Assembly (NCBI GenBank): GCA_029860075.1
Contig: JAOUBX010000022.1
Span: 1 to 60,299, forward strand
Length of the DNA stretch: 60,299 bases
Reading direction: 5' to 3'
DNA from: Deltaproteobacteria bacterium
GTDB taxonomy: Bacteria; Desulfobacterota; JADFVX01
A program made the translations under genes and the position numbers. Shown here piece by piece: positions 1 through 9,296 of this stretch. Under the pieces are notes generated by a model. That model made no database searches. It was given only the letters and a program-made list of their open reading frames with translations, and was not told the DNA's origin. Each line of letters opens with the position of its first letter. Positions within the stretch are counted from its first letter, which is position 1.

Positions 1-1
1 T

Positions 2-187
2 ATCAAAGAAGAATATCCTGGGAAAGCCAGGAGGAAAGATTCAATTACCACTTTTATTGACTCAATCCTCAATAAAAAGATTGAACCCATGGTAACGGAT
101 ACAGACGTTTTTAACGTAATGTCCATCTGTTATGCTGCTGAAAAGTCAATAACAACAAATGAAACTACGCAAGTAGAATATATATAA
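2..187 (+). CDS. C-terminal end of a Gfo/Idh/MocA-type sugar oxidoreductase (partial)
   Basis: An open frame enters from the left edge and stops with TAA at 185-187, giving 61 residues of a C-terminus. The end of the protein (DVFNVMSICYAAEKS, then a short Thr-rich stretch and VEYI) resembles the last helix and strand of Gfo/Idh/MocA NAD(P)-dependent oxidoreductases that work on nucleotide sugars. It lies 22 bases upstream of an aminotransferase gene on the same strand, which fits a sugar-nucleotide operon. The N-terminal Rossmann domain is outside the window, so the family call rests on the tail only. Confidence 0.55.
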   Translation: MKEEYPGKARRKDSITTFIDSILNKKIEPMVTDTDVFNVMSICYAAEKSITTNETTQVEYI

Positions 188-209
188 CTAAATATTAAGG
201 AGCAATTCG

Positions 210-1355
210 TTGAGAGAAATACCTTTTGGCAGACCAATAATCAATGATGAAGAAAAAAATGCTGTTTTAAATGTAATGTCCGGGAATATTTTGGTGCATG
301 GCCCCAAAGCAAAAGAATTTGAGCAATCTTTTGCAGATTACACGCTGGCCCCACACGCCGTTTCTGTTTCGTCCTGCACAGCAGCTTTACACCTGTCATA
401 TTTTACCTATGGAATCGAAAAAGGAGATGAAGTTATCGTCCCCGCTGAAACTCATGTTGCAACAGCCCATGCGGTCGAACTGGCAGGTGCCAAACCGATC
501 TTTGTTGATGCCGAATTAAGTACCGGCAATATCGACATAGATCAAATAGAGGAAAACATCTCTGAGAAAACAAAGGCCATATCAATTGTTCATTTCTTGG
601 GAATGCCTGTCGATATGGAGCGCCTCATGAAGATTGCCGATAAGTATGACCTTAAGGTTATAGAGGATTGTGCACTGGCAATTGGAAGTAAGATAGAAGG
701 AAAGCATGTCGGTTTATTTGGTGATACTGGAAGTTATTCCTTCTACCCGGTAAAACATATGACAACGGCTGAAGGTGGTATGTTAATTACGAAGCATGCA
801 GATATTGCAGAGAGGTTAACTCGTGAAAAAGCCTTTGGCGTTGATCGAACCGTTGGTGAAAGAAAGATTCCAGGCATCTATGATGTTAACATGCTGGGCT
901 ATAATTACCGCATGAATGAAATTGAAGCGGCAATTGGCATAGAACAGATAAAAAAGCTGGATGGTTTTATTTCAAAGCGAAAAGAGAATTATGAGTATTT
1001 AGAAACAGCACTAAAAGAGGTTTCAGAAATCGAACTACTTCAATCGAGCTATGGCAAATTCCAAAGTAGCTACTATTGTCTTTCAATTATACTAAATGAC
1101 TCACTCTCTGCAAAAAGATATGAGATCGTTGAATTTTTAAAAAAGATAGGTATTGGAACAAGCATTTACTATCCAAGACCTGTTCCACATTTTACATATT
1201 ATAAGCAAAAGTATAATTTTAGTGAGAATAGTTTCCCTTGTGCAAGCAAAATAAGTTATAATTCTATCGCCTTGCCGGTTGGGCCACATTTAAACAATGA
1301 AGATATGGCTTATATCGCACAAAACATAAAAAATGCAATTACTCAGTTTAAGTAA
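210..1355 (+). CDS. DegT/DnrJ/EryC1/StrS family PLP-dependent sugar aminotransferase
   Basis: Fold-type I PLP enzyme of 381 residues, the usual family length. It transfers an amino group to a keto-sugar nucleotide in the cytoplasm. The PLP lysine is K182 in SFYPVKHMTTAEGG, the aspartate of IEDCA (about 151-155) binds the pyridine nitrogen, and SSCTAALHL (54-62) is the phosphate-binding region. The start is TTG at 210: AAGGAG at 197-202 lies 7 bases ahead and no better start exists upstream. It sits between an oxidoreductase tail and an epimerase gene, so it is probably an early step in making an amino sugar or a nonulosonic-acid precursor. The exact substrate cannot be read from the sequence. 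Confidence 0.9.
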   Translation: MREIPFGRPIINDEEKNAVLNVMSGNILVHGPKAKEFEQSFADYTLAPHAVSVSSCTAALHLSYFTYGIEKGDEVIVPAETHVATAHAVELAGAKPIFVDAELSTGNIDIDQIEENISEKTKAISIVHFLGMPVDMERLMKIADKYDLKVIEDCALAIGSKIEGKHVGLFGDTGSYSFYPVKHMTTAEGGMLITKHADIAERLTREKAFGVDRTVGERKIPGIYDVNMLGYNYRMNEIEAAIGIEQIKKLDGFISKRKENYEYLETALKEVSEIELLQSSYGKFQSSYYCLSIILNDSLSAKRYEIVEFLKKIGIGTSIYYPRPVPHFTYYKQKYNFSENSFPCASKISYNSIALPVGPHLNNEDMAYIAQNIKNAITQFK

Positions 1356-1372
1356 AGATGAAGGAGATAGGA

Positions 1373-2398
1373 GTGAACAACGATTTAAAAGGTAAAAAGG
1401 TCGCCATCGTTGGTGGGGCAGGCTTTATAGGACATAACCTGGCTTTAACTCTTAAAGACCAAGGTGCAGAGGTGTTTGTTATTGATGGGCTTTCTGTTAA
1501 TAATTTGCTTTATCTTCATTCTACTGACCAGGAAATTCCAGGCAATAGAGAATTATATATCAACATGATTAACAATAGATTGGAATTGCTTCAAAAAGCA
1601 GAGATTCCACTTCATGTTGAAGATGCAAGAAATTACAATGAATTGTCGCATGAATTATCAAAAATTAAACCCCACGTTATTATTCTTTTGGCTGCAGTCT
1701 CACATGCCAATCGCTCCAATAAAAATCCTTTTGATACATTTGATCACAGTTTAAGAACTCTGGAAAATGCACTTGATTATGCACGGGGGAATGTAGATCG
1801 TTTTATTTATTTTTCATCAAGTATGGTTTATGGTAACTTCCCATCAGAAGGCGTAACAGAAGATACACCCTGTAAGCCAATGGGAATATATGGTAATCTA
1901 AAATGGTCTGGTGAGCAAATGGTCAGGGCCTATAATGAAGTTTTTGATCTCCCGTATACGATTGTCAGGCCATCAGCACTGTATGGAGAACGTTGTATCA
2001 GTCGGAGAGTTGGGCAGATTTTTATAGAAAATGCGCTTAAAGGAGATGATATCACTGTTACTGGAGATGGAAATGATCACCTGGATTTTACTTATATAAA
2101 AGATCTGGCAATGGGTGTGGGTAAAATCATTAAGAGCGAGAATGCAGTAAATGAGACCTTTAATCTTACTTATGGAGAATCGCGCTCAATTGGAGACATG
2201 GCACAGATCATTAAGGAACATTTCTCGGGTATTAAAATTAACTATGTGCCCAAAGACAAGCTAACCCCGGATAGAGGGACTTTATTAGTTAATAAGGCTA
2301 AGCGTCTGATAGGTTACGACCCAAAGCATCCTCTTGAAGAGGGATATGTTGAGTATATTAATTGGTACAAATCAGCCTGGGAAAAGTTAAATTCCTGA
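1373..2398 (+). CDS. NAD-dependent epimerase/dehydratase (extended SDR)
   Basis: Extended short-chain dehydrogenase/reductase of 341 residues. The nucleotide-binding motif GGAGFIG is at the N-terminus, followed by a catalytic Ser in YFSSSMVYG and a Y-x3-K pair in GIYGNLKWSGEQM. Such enzymes epimerise or dehydrate nucleotide sugars. I chose GTG at 1373 because AAGGAG (1361-1366) lies 6 bases before it. An in-frame ATG at 1358 has no clear ribosome site and would add five residues. It follows the aminotransferase almost without a gap and probably belongs to the same sugar pathway. Substrate unknown. Confidence 0.88.
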   Translation: MNNDLKGKKVAIVGGAGFIGHNLALTLKDQGAEVFVIDGLSVNNLLYLHSTDQEIPGNRELYINMINNRLELLQKAEIPLHVEDARNYNELSHELSKIKPHVIILLAAVSHANRSNKNPFDTFDHSLRTLENALDYARGNVDRFIYFSSSMVYGNFPSEGVTEDTPCKPMGIYGNLKWSGEQMVRAYNEVFDLPYTIVRPSALYGERCISRRVGQIFIENALKGDDITVTGDGNDHLDFTYIKDLAMGVGKIIKSENAVNETFNLTYGESRSIGDMAQIIKEHFSGIKINYVPKDKLTPDRGTLLVNKAKRLIGYDPKHPLEEGYVEYINWYKSAWEKLNS

Positions 2399-2428
2399 AT
2401 TCTTCGCATTTTTTATCCCTAATATTAT

Positions 2429-3157
2429 ATGCAAATAACCGACCACATCAAAAAAGACGGATGGCTATCCGGACTTATTGGTAAAGACAGCTTTCAATTT
2501 ATTGTAGATGAATCATTGCAAAATCATGGAGAAGATTTTGTCCAAAATTTTCATTCGCAATTTACAATGGAAAAGTTTTTTGTTTATTCGAAGATTGGAA
2601 CAAATCGGTTATTAGATAGCTCCTTGTTAGAAGAAACAGGATTTAGATTGATTGATACAAACGTTAGATTAAACAAGTTTTCAAAAATTCAGGTAAGACA
2701 AGAGTTGCATCCTGATTTTGAGATAAGGTTTACAAAACAAGGGGATAAAAAAGAGGTTGTTCGTTTAGCACAGAAGAATTTCAGGTTTTCACGTTTTCAT
2801 TTGGACCCTTCAATTAATAATAATATTGCCGATAATATCAAAGGTAAATGGGTAGAAAATTATTACAAGGGCGAACGTGGAGACCATATGGTTGTCGCTT
2901 TGTCTGGTGGGCAGATTGTGGGATTTGCACAATTAATTAAAAAAAAATCTTTGCTTATCATTGATTTAATTGCGGTGGATTCCAGCTATAGGGGAAAAGG
3001 AATTGCCAGCAGCATGATTGCATTTGCTGAATCTCAAATCAATTGCACTGAAACACTTGTTGGAACCCAGGTCAGCAATATTCCATCAATGAGGCTATAT
3101 GAAAGTCTAGGGTTTAAAACAGACAGCTCCGACTATGTATTTCATTTTCATCGCTAA
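2429..3157 (+). CDS. GNAT family N-acetyltransferase
   Basis: Protein of 242 residues with a GNAT core in the C-terminal half: a strand LLIIDLIAVDSSYRGKGIA (about 182-200) carries the acetyl-CoA pyrophosphate loop R-G-K-G-I-A, and a typical motif B (NIPSMRLYESLGFK) follows. The N-terminal 90 residues look like a degenerate second GNAT half. Such enzymes N-acetylate amino sugars in nonulosonic-acid and dideoxy-amino-sugar pathways. Its place between an aminotransferase/epimerase pair and a NeuB-type synthase suits acetylation of the amino group installed by the aminotransferase. No clear ribosome site precedes the ATG at 2429. Confidence 0.82.
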   Translation: MQITDHIKKDGWLSGLIGKDSFQFIVDESLQNHGEDFVQNFHSQFTMEKFFVYSKIGTNRLLDSSLLEETGFRLIDTNVRLNKFSKIQVRQELHPDFEIRFTKQGDKKEVVRLAQKNFRFSRFHLDPSINNNIADNIKGKWVENYYKGERGDHMVVALSGGQIVGFAQLIKKKSLLIIDLIAVDSSYRGKGIASSMIAFAESQINCTETLVGTQVSNIPSMRLYESLGFKTDSSDYVFHFHR

Positions 3158-3170
3158 CTGAAGGAATTAA

Positions 3171-4178
3171 ATGAAAATAGCTGATTTTAATACAGATGAA
3201 GAGATCCTGGTTATCGCTGAAATAGGCAATAACCATGAAGGCAGTTATTCTCTGGCAGAAGAGATGATTGGCCTGGCTGCCGAGGCTGGTGCCGGTGCAG
3301 TTAAGTTCCAGACCATAGTGCCTGAAAAGCTGGTATCTCTTCAACAAAAAGAAAGAATTGCACAGCTTAAACGTTTTCAGCTTAGCTATCAGGACTTTGA
3401 AAGATTAAGTGAAGTAGCAAAACAGGAAAATATTATTTTTTTGTCAACCCCTTTTGATATTGAAAGTGCACGCTTTCTGGAACCACTTGTAGTTGCCTAT
3501 AAAATTGGCTCAGGAGATAACAACTTTTATCCCTTAATCGATGTAATAGCTCGCACAGGTAAACCAGTAATTATGTCTTCCGGTTTGATGGATTTAGAGG
3601 AAGTAAAAAAGTCAGTTGATTTTATCTCTCAAATTTGGAATAAAAATGCAATTGATCAGGAAATGGCAGTTTTACAATGCGTAACATCCTACCCTTCCCC
3701 ACCCAATGAAGTAAATTTATTAACTATAAGGGAACTGCAGCGTTTAAATGTAACGGCAGGATATTCCGATCATACTCTTGGAATAGAAGCAGCCCTTTTA
3801 TCTACTGCATTAGGTGCCAGGATAATTGAAAAGCATTTTACTATAGATAAGAATTATTCTGATTTTCGCGACCACCAACTGTCGGCTGATCCAGCTGAAC
3901 TTACCCAATTAGTAGAACGTATAAAAGAAGCTTCCATCTTACTAGGCAGATCAAATAAAAATGTACAGGAATCGGAATCATCTCTTTCTATAGCTGCAAG
4001 ACGCTCCCTTGTTGCTGCACAGGATCTGGAGAAAAACTGCACAATAACCTGGGAAAACCTTTCCTGGGTTAGGCCAGGTGGCGGCATAGCACCTGGCAAT
4101 GAAGAAATGATTCTTGGCAAAAAATTAAAAACTGCTTTAAAGGCCGGAGAGATGATTCTCCCGGACAATGTGGCGTAG
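3171..4178 (+). CDS. neuB: NeuB-type N-acetylneuraminate (nonulosonic acid) synthase
   Basis: Protein of 335 residues that would condense a six-carbon amino sugar with phosphoenolpyruvate to give a nine-carbon keto acid. It shows family landmarks in order: AEIGNNHEG near the N-terminus, KFQT, the KIGSGD loop, CVTSYPSP, GYSDHT and EKHFT of the TIM barrel, then a C-terminal antifreeze-like (SAF) domain with RRSLVAA and WVRPGGGI. AAGGA sits just before the ATG. No NeuC-like hydrolase and no CMP-transferase (NeuA) occur in the window, so the activated product would depend on genes to the left. Whether it makes neuraminic, legionaminic, pseudaminic or another acid is not decidable here. Confidence 0.88.
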   Translation: MKIADFNTDEEILVIAEIGNNHEGSYSLAEEMIGLAAEAGAGAVKFQTIVPEKLVSLQQKERIAQLKRFQLSYQDFERLSEVAKQENIIFLSTPFDIESARFLEPLVVAYKIGSGDNNFYPLIDVIARTGKPVIMSSGLMDLEEVKKSVDFISQIWNKNAIDQEMAVLQCVTSYPSPPNEVNLLTIRELQRLNVTAGYSDHTLGIEAALLSTALGARIIEKHFTIDKNYSDFRDHQLSADPAELTQLVERIKEASILLGRSNKNVQESESSLSIAARRSLVAAQDLEKNCTITWENLSWVRPGGGIAPGNEEMILGKKLKTALKAGEMILPDNVA

Positions 4179-4180
4179 TC

Positions 4181-6007
4181 ATGTGTGGCATTGCTGGCTA
4201 TATCGGTAACAGATTAATTCATCAATCTACTATAAGCCATACCCTGGATTTGATGAAAAACCGGGGCCCGGATTTTCAGGATGCTCTACATATAAACCAG
4301 GGTGAAACCAATATTCATTTATTGCATTCCAGGTTGAGTATTATCGACCTGAAAGAACGGGCAAATCAACCTTTTACTCTTGAAAATTGCACATTGATTT
4401 TTAACGGTGAAATCTATAACTACTTGGAACTTAGAGCTAATTTAAACAAAGAAGGTATCACTTGCAAAACTGAATCCGACACTGAAGTTTTACTTAAATA
4501 TTATTTGTTATATGGTGAAGATTGTGTTAATTACTTTGAAGGAATGTGGAGCTTTGCCATTTATGATAAAAATAGAAGAAAGCTTTTTTTATCAAGAGAC
4601 AGGTTTGCAGAAAAACCACTCTACTATTATCAGGCGGATGGTGGATTCTACTTTGGCTCGGAAATCAAATTTATCAGATCTCTTCTTGACAAAGCTCTGA
4701 CCGTTAACAAAAAACATCTATTAAGATATCTGGTTCAGGGCTATAAATCACTTTATAAGACAGAAGAAACATTTTTTAATGAAATTAGTGAGGTAAAATA
4801 TGCCAGCAACCTTACAATCAATCCCAACCTGGAAGTAAACCATTATCGTTACTGGCAGCCTGTCAGTAAAATTGATGCCAATATGTCACTGGATGATGCC
4901 ATTGAGGGGGCACGACATCATCTTTTGGAAAGTGTTCGCCTTCGTTTAAGGTCAGATGTACCATTAGCCTTTTGTTTAAGCGGAGGGGTCGATTCTGCAT
5001 CTATTGCGTCTATCGCAGCTAAGGAATTTAATTATGATGTCTCCGTCTTCTCCATTATCGATAAAGACGAGCGCTACAACGAATACGATAATATCAAGGC
5101 AACTATAGATGATATCAAGTGTCAAAGTACACTGGTAGAGCTATCCTACAATAATGTATTGCCAAGGCTCAGAAAGCTCATTGAATATCATGATGTACCT
5201 GTTGCCACAACTACTTACTTTGTTCATTCTCTGCTATCGGAACAGATTTCCAAAAGAGGTTATCGTGTTGCTTTCTCAGGCACCTCTGCCGATGAACTCT
5301 TTACGGGTTACTATGATCACTTCCTGCTTCATTTGAATGCAGTCAGCAGTGAGACCAGTTACTCTCAATATCTGAATGACTGGAAAAAGAACCTACTACC
5401 CTTCGTTCGAAATCCAATCTTAAGAAATCCCGATTTATACAGTGAATCGCCAGACTACAGGGAACATGTCTATGATAACAGTCAGGAGTTTACAGACTTT
5501 CTGGAAGTACCTTTTGAAGAAAAGTTCAGGGAAGATTTTTTTACGGATAACCTTTTAAGAAACCGGATGATGAATGAACTTTTCCATGAAGCAACTCCAT
5601 TGATTTTGCACGAAGATGATTTGAACTCCATGTTTTATTCCATAGAAAACAGAAGCCCATACCTGGACAGTAGGCTATTTGAGTTCGCAAATTCTATTCC
5701 TGATAAACATCTGATTCGTAATGGATATGGCAAATATGTCCTGAGAGAATCAATGAAAGGAATATTAAACGACACAGTCAGACTGGATAGACGTAAAAAA
5801 GGCTTTAATGCATCGATCAACTCTCTTTTTGACTTTTCAAATCAAGAAACAATGGATTACCTTTTGAAACCGGACTCTCCCATATTTGAACTAATTAACA
5901 GAAAAAAAGTATCAGATTTATTTAACTTGAATCCAGCGCCCAATCATTACAGCAAATTCTTATTCAGTTTTATTAATGCAAAGATATTCCTGGAGCAGAA
6001 CCTGTGA
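4181..6007 (+). CDS. asnB: Asparagine synthase (glutamine-hydrolysing), AsnB family, intact
   Basis: Protein of 608 residues with both halves of class B asparagine synthetase. The N-terminal glutaminase is complete: Cys2 (MCGIAG), NRGPD, HSRLSIIDL, NGEIYN at 75-80 and SDTEVLL. The synthetase half has the ATP pyrophosphatase loop SGGVDS at 267-272 and later GTSADELFTGY. It would form an amide from a carboxylate, ATP and glutamine. The ATG lies 2 bases after the synthase stop, and its own stop overlaps the next start. In a glycan locus such a gene may amidate a uronic or nonulosonic acid rather than free aspartate; that is inference from context. Confidence 0.88.
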   Translation: MCGIAGYIGNRLIHQSTISHTLDLMKNRGPDFQDALHINQGETNIHLLHSRLSIIDLKERANQPFTLENCTLIFNGEIYNYLELRANLNKEGITCKTESDTEVLLKYYLLYGEDCVNYFEGMWSFAIYDKNRRKLFLSRDRFAEKPLYYYQADGGFYFGSEIKFIRSLLDKALTVNKKHLLRYLVQGYKSLYKTEETFFNEISEVKYASNLTINPNLEVNHYRYWQPVSKIDANMSLDDAIEGARHHLLESVRLRLRSDVPLAFCLSGGVDSASIASIAAKEFNYDVSVFSIIDKDERYNEYDNIKATIDDIKCQSTLVELSYNNVLPRLRKLIEYHDVPVATTTYFVHSLLSEQISKRGYRVAFSGTSADELFTGYYDHFLLHLNAVSSETSYSQYLNDWKKNLLPFVRNPILRNPDLYSESPDYREHVYDNSQEFTDFLEVPFEEKFREDFFTDNLLRNRMMNELFHEATPLILHEDDLNSMFYSIENRSPYLDSRLFEFANSIPDKHLIRNGYGKYVLRESMKGILNDTVRLDRRKKGFNASINSLFDFSNQETMDYLLKPDSPIFELINRKKVSDLFNLNPAPNHYSKFLFSFINAKIFLEQNL

Positions 6008-7131
6008 AATATTGTGAAAAACTTCTTCTTCCTGATACACGTCCTGGTGTTATTATTGACAAGGATGGGATCAGTAACGTTTACAAAACAAGTATTGAGA
6101 AAAAAGATATCGACTGGAATAACCGCGAGAGCAGTTTTCAAAAAGTAGTAGAACGTGCAAAGTCTCTCAGCCGTGGTTATGATTGCTTAATTCCTGTTAG
6201 CGGAGGGAAAGACAGTACATGGCAGGTTGTAAAATGCCTTGAGTATGGTCTCAATCCCTTAGCGGTGACCTGGAAAACACCTGCCCGTACTGAGCTCGGT
6301 CAAAAAAACCTTGATAATCTCATATCTCTCGGTGTTGACCACATTGATTATCAGATCAATCCAAAGGTAGAATCAAAGTTCATGCTACAGGCCCTGGAAC
6401 GGTTCGGTTCCACAGCAATTCCAATGCACATGGCCCTTTTCAATATTCCCCTTAAAATAGCTGTCAGATTTGAGATTCCCCTGGTTGTATGGGGAGAAAA
6501 CTCTGCCTTTGAATACTGTGGTTCAGATGATAAAGAAAAGGGATTTAAACTTGATCGTAACTGGCTGAAGAAATATGGAGTAACGCATGGCACTACTGCC
6601 CGGGACTGGGTATCGGAAAGCCTGTCTGAAAAAGAATTGACCCCCTATTTTGGGCCAGGAGATGGAGCTCTGGAACAGGCACAGGTAATGGCGGTTTTCC
6701 TCGGTTATTATTTCCCCTGGGATGTTGAAAACAGTCTTAAAATAGCAAAGGAGCATGGATTTACGCAACGTAAAGAAGGTCCCAGGACAGGGTACTATAA
6801 TTATGCAGATATTGATGATGACTTTATATCAATCCACCACTGGTTAAAATGGTATAAGTTTGGATTTACAAGGTTATGGGACAACCTCTCCCTGGAAATT
6901 AAGAATGGGCGGATGACACGTGAAGAAGGAATAAAAATCATTAAAGAGCGTGGAGATGAAACACCTCATGAGGATATAAAAAAATTCTGTTCATTTGTTG
7001 GCATAAGCAAAGCTCAGTTTTTTGAAATATGTGAAAAGTTCAGAAACAGGGAAATATGGTTTAACGACAAAGGGACATGGAAAATAAAAGACTTCCTGAT
7101 CCCTGATTGGGAGTGGAAAAATGAAATTTAA
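6004..7131 (+). CDS. N-acetyl sugar amidotransferase (PseA/WbpG-like) with degenerate zinc ribbon
   Basis: PP-loop ATPase of 375 residues related to WbpG, PseA and LegG-type amidotransferases that make acetamidino groups on surface sugars. Visible marks are LPDTRPGV near the N-terminus, the ATP loop SGGKDS (66-71), a TELGQKNLDNL segment and VVWGENSAFEY. In the family two CxxC pairs bind zinc; here only C4 remains. The second position of the first pair is Leu7, and the region that normally reads as a C-N-A-C type motif is ISNVY (23-27). A HisH-type glutaminase partner is not seen in the window, but AsnB lies directly upstream. The start is GTG at 6004, overlapping the upstream stop, with GGAG at 5992-5995. 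Confidence 0.82.
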   Translation: MKYCEKLLLPDTRPGVIIDKDGISNVYKTSIEKKDIDWNNRESSFQKVVERAKSLSRGYDCLIPVSGGKDSTWQVVKCLEYGLNPLAVTWKTPARTELGQKNLDNLISLGVDHIDYQINPKVESKFMLQALERFGSTAIPMHMALFNIPLKIAVRFEIPLVVWGENSAFEYCGSDDKEKGFKLDRNWLKKYGVTHGTTARDWVSESLSEKELTPYFGPGDGALEQAQVMAVFLGYYFPWDVENSLKIAKEHGFTQRKEGPRTGYYNYADIDDDFISIHHWLKWYKFGFTRLWDNLSLEIKNGRMTREEGIKIIKERGDETPHEDIKKFCSFVGISKAQFFEICEKFRNREIWFNDKGTWKIKDFLIPDWEWKNEI

Positions 7132-8344
7132 AGAGATAAGCCCTCCACGTGAATTTGAAGCTGGATTTGACATTAAACGTACAATCAAGGACTGCGGAAG
7201 AATCGAGCTCTCTCCCAATGAACAAGTGACATTTATTACCGATTCAGGGAAAGAATATGACCTGACACGAAAAAATTTTGGTTTTTATGCAACACCATCT
7301 CTTAACAGGAGGCTCAAACAATTTGACCTACGTGCTGTGCTCGTAAAAAACAGACTGGATCAGTTCTTTATTCTTCTTGTAGAAAAAGAGAAGGAAAACC
7401 TCTTTGATAAATATATGGAAGAAGAAAAGATGGAACTGGTTACATGGATGGATACGACAGAAGCATTATCTAATTTGGATAATGCTTTGGGTACATGCAC
7501 ATCTGTAAACAACTTAACTCAAACAGAGCAATGTCCCATATGTAGCGGCAACTCACTTGAAAAGGTTTTCACCTATACTTCCCCACCTGATGGTGAAATC
7601 TCTTTTCCCTTTAGTAAGGATCATACCTATTATAGGGAATATCTGCAATGTACCTGTTGTCAGCATTATATTTCTTCCAGCAGCATAGATCTCTCCACTC
7701 TTTATTCGGGTGATTATGTCGCTTCCAACTACAGTGACATAGATGGTATTCATAAAACCTTTGAAAGGATAATCTCTCTTGACCCATCTCAATCGGATAA
7801 TGTAGGAAGGATGGCAAGCATTAATGACTTTTCAGAAAAACATTTTGGGACTGACTTTCAAGGCCGGACACTACTTGATGTTGGTTCCGGTTTAGGGGTT
7901 TTCCCTTTCGGAATGAAGCGGTCAGGATGGAAGTGTACCGCTATCGACCCTGATCATAATGCAGTAGAACACCTTGAGCAGTTTATTGGTGTAAAGGCAG
8001 CTAAAGGAGATTTTTTAACGATATCAGATCTTGATACTTTTGATGTAATTACTTTTAATAAAGTGCTGGAGCATGTCAATGATCCTATTGAAATGTTGAA
8101 AAAAAGCCGGGATTATCTTAAAGAGGGTGGCTTTGTTTACGTTGAAGTTCCCGATGGAGAAATGGCAGCACTTGAAGGCCAGTCCAGGGAGGAATTTTTT
8201 ATTGACCACCTGCATGTTTTTAGCTTTTCATCAATAACGATCCTTGCACAAAAATCAGGTTTTACGCCCGTTCTCGTTGAAAGGGTGCAGGAACCAAGTA
8301 CCAAATATACATTGCGCACTTTCTTAAGGCCAACCGCAATGTAA
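7121..8344 (+). CDS. Zinc-ribbon class I SAM methyltransferase with extra N-terminal domain
   Basis: Protein of 407 residues in three parts. Residues 1-125 form a mixed alpha/beta domain I do not recognise. Residues 138-180 hold four cysteines (C138, C141, C177, C180) that look like a split zinc ribbon, and C179 lies beside them. From about 240 a Rossmann methyltransferase follows, with motif I LDVGSGLGV (252-260), an acidic residue in AIDPD and the post-motif FNKVLEHVNDP. It overlaps the end of the amidotransferase gene by 11 bases, so the two are probably made together. It likely methylates a sugar or a sugar-linked group, with the N-terminal part perhaps binding the carrier. Confidence 0.8.
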   Translation: MKFKEISPPREFEAGFDIKRTIKDCGRIELSPNEQVTFITDSGKEYDLTRKNFGFYATPSLNRRLKQFDLRAVLVKNRLDQFFILLVEKEKENLFDKYMEEEKMELVTWMDTTEALSNLDNALGTCTSVNNLTQTEQCPICSGNSLEKVFTYTSPPDGEISFPFSKDHTYYREYLQCTCCQHYISSSSIDLSTLYSGDYVASNYSDIDGIHKTFERIISLDPSQSDNVGRMASINDFSEKHFGTDFQGRTLLDVGSGLGVFPFGMKRSGWKCTAIDPDHNAVEHLEQFIGVKAAKGDFLTISDLDTFDVITFNKVLEHVNDPIEMLKKSRDYLKEGGFVYVEVPDGEMAALEGQSREEFFIDHLHVFSFSSITILAQKSGFTPVLVERVQEPSTKYTLRTFLRPTAM

Positions 8345-8356
8345 ACAGGAGATATT

Positions 8357-9256
8357 ATGAGAGATTACGAAAAAGCGGTTGCTGACTGTTATTCCACTTG
8401 GGGGAAAACATACTATGATGAGTATTATGGAGAAAAAGCACCCTATCCCCAGGTACATACGGAGTTACTTAGGTCATTGTTAAAGGCGGTTGGTGCTAAA
8501 AATTTATTAGATGCCGGCTGTGGCCCAGCTTCATTCCTTCGTGACATACTTAATGAAGGAATAGACCTTTATGGTTTTGATCTGACACCAGAGATGGTAG
8601 AAGAGGCAAAGCGCATTTTTTCCGAGAATGACCTTCCAGAGAACAACATCTGGCATGGGAGTGTTCTGGACAAGGAAGCTTTTGCTTTGCCCGGCAAAGA
8701 TCTTGGAGCCTTTGATGCGGTTATCTGTTCCGGTGTCATGCCACACATTAGTGAAGAGGATGAAGATCATGTAATCTGCAATCTAAAGTCAGCCGTTAAA
8801 CCTGGTGGATTAGTTGCACTTGAAGCACGAAATCAATTTTTTTCCCTTTTTTCCTTGAATAGGTACTCCTATGACTTTTTTCGAAATGAATTAATCCGGG
8901 CAGATGAGCTCCTGCAACAAGGAAGAGAATATAATAACGAAATCACAGAATCTCTTGAAGCGATGAAAGAACAGTTTCGTATGGATTTCCCCCCTGTCAG
9001 AAAGGGAAAAGAATCTGAGCCGGGGTATGATGAAGTTCTGTCTCGGGTACATAATCCATTAATTCTGAAAGAGAAGTTTGAGCAAATGGGATTTACAGAG
9101 GTTAATTTAAAATTTTACCATTTTCACCCACTGCCACCTGTATTCAGCAAGCAACTCCCCGATTTCTTTGTTAAACAGGGCGTTACCATGGAAAATCCTG
9201 ATGACTGGCGAGGTTTTTTTATGGCTTCAGCTTTTTTTGTTATAGGAAAAGGTTGA
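8357..9256 (+). CDS. Class I SAM-dependent methyltransferase
   Basis: Protein of 299 residues with a Rossmann methyltransferase core. Motif I is LLDAGCGPASFL (about 50-61), the ribose-binding acidic residue is in YGFDLTPEMV, and post I reads FDAVICSGVMPHI. The C-terminal 100 residues are an extra helical cap, which in sugar methyltransferases usually closes over the acceptor. AGGAG lies 7 bases before the ATG at 8357. It follows another methyltransferase by 12 bases in the same operon. The acceptor is unknown. Confidence 0.82.
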   Translation: MRDYEKAVADCYSTWGKTYYDEYYGEKAPYPQVHTELLRSLLKAVGAKNLLDAGCGPASFLRDILNEGIDLYGFDLTPEMVEEAKRIFSENDLPENNIWHGSVLDKEAFALPGKDLGAFDAVICSGVMPHISEEDEDHVICNLKSAVKPGGLVALEARNQFFSLFSLNRYSYDFFRNELIRADELLQQGREYNNEITESLEAMKEQFRMDFPPVRKGKESEPGYDEVLSRVHNPLILKEKFEQMGFTEVNLKFYHFHPLPPVFSKQLPDFFVKQGVTMENPDDWRGFFMASAFFVIGKG

Positions 9257-9296
9257 AAATATCTCTGGGGAAAAGAGGGAAGAGCTAAAAGATTCT

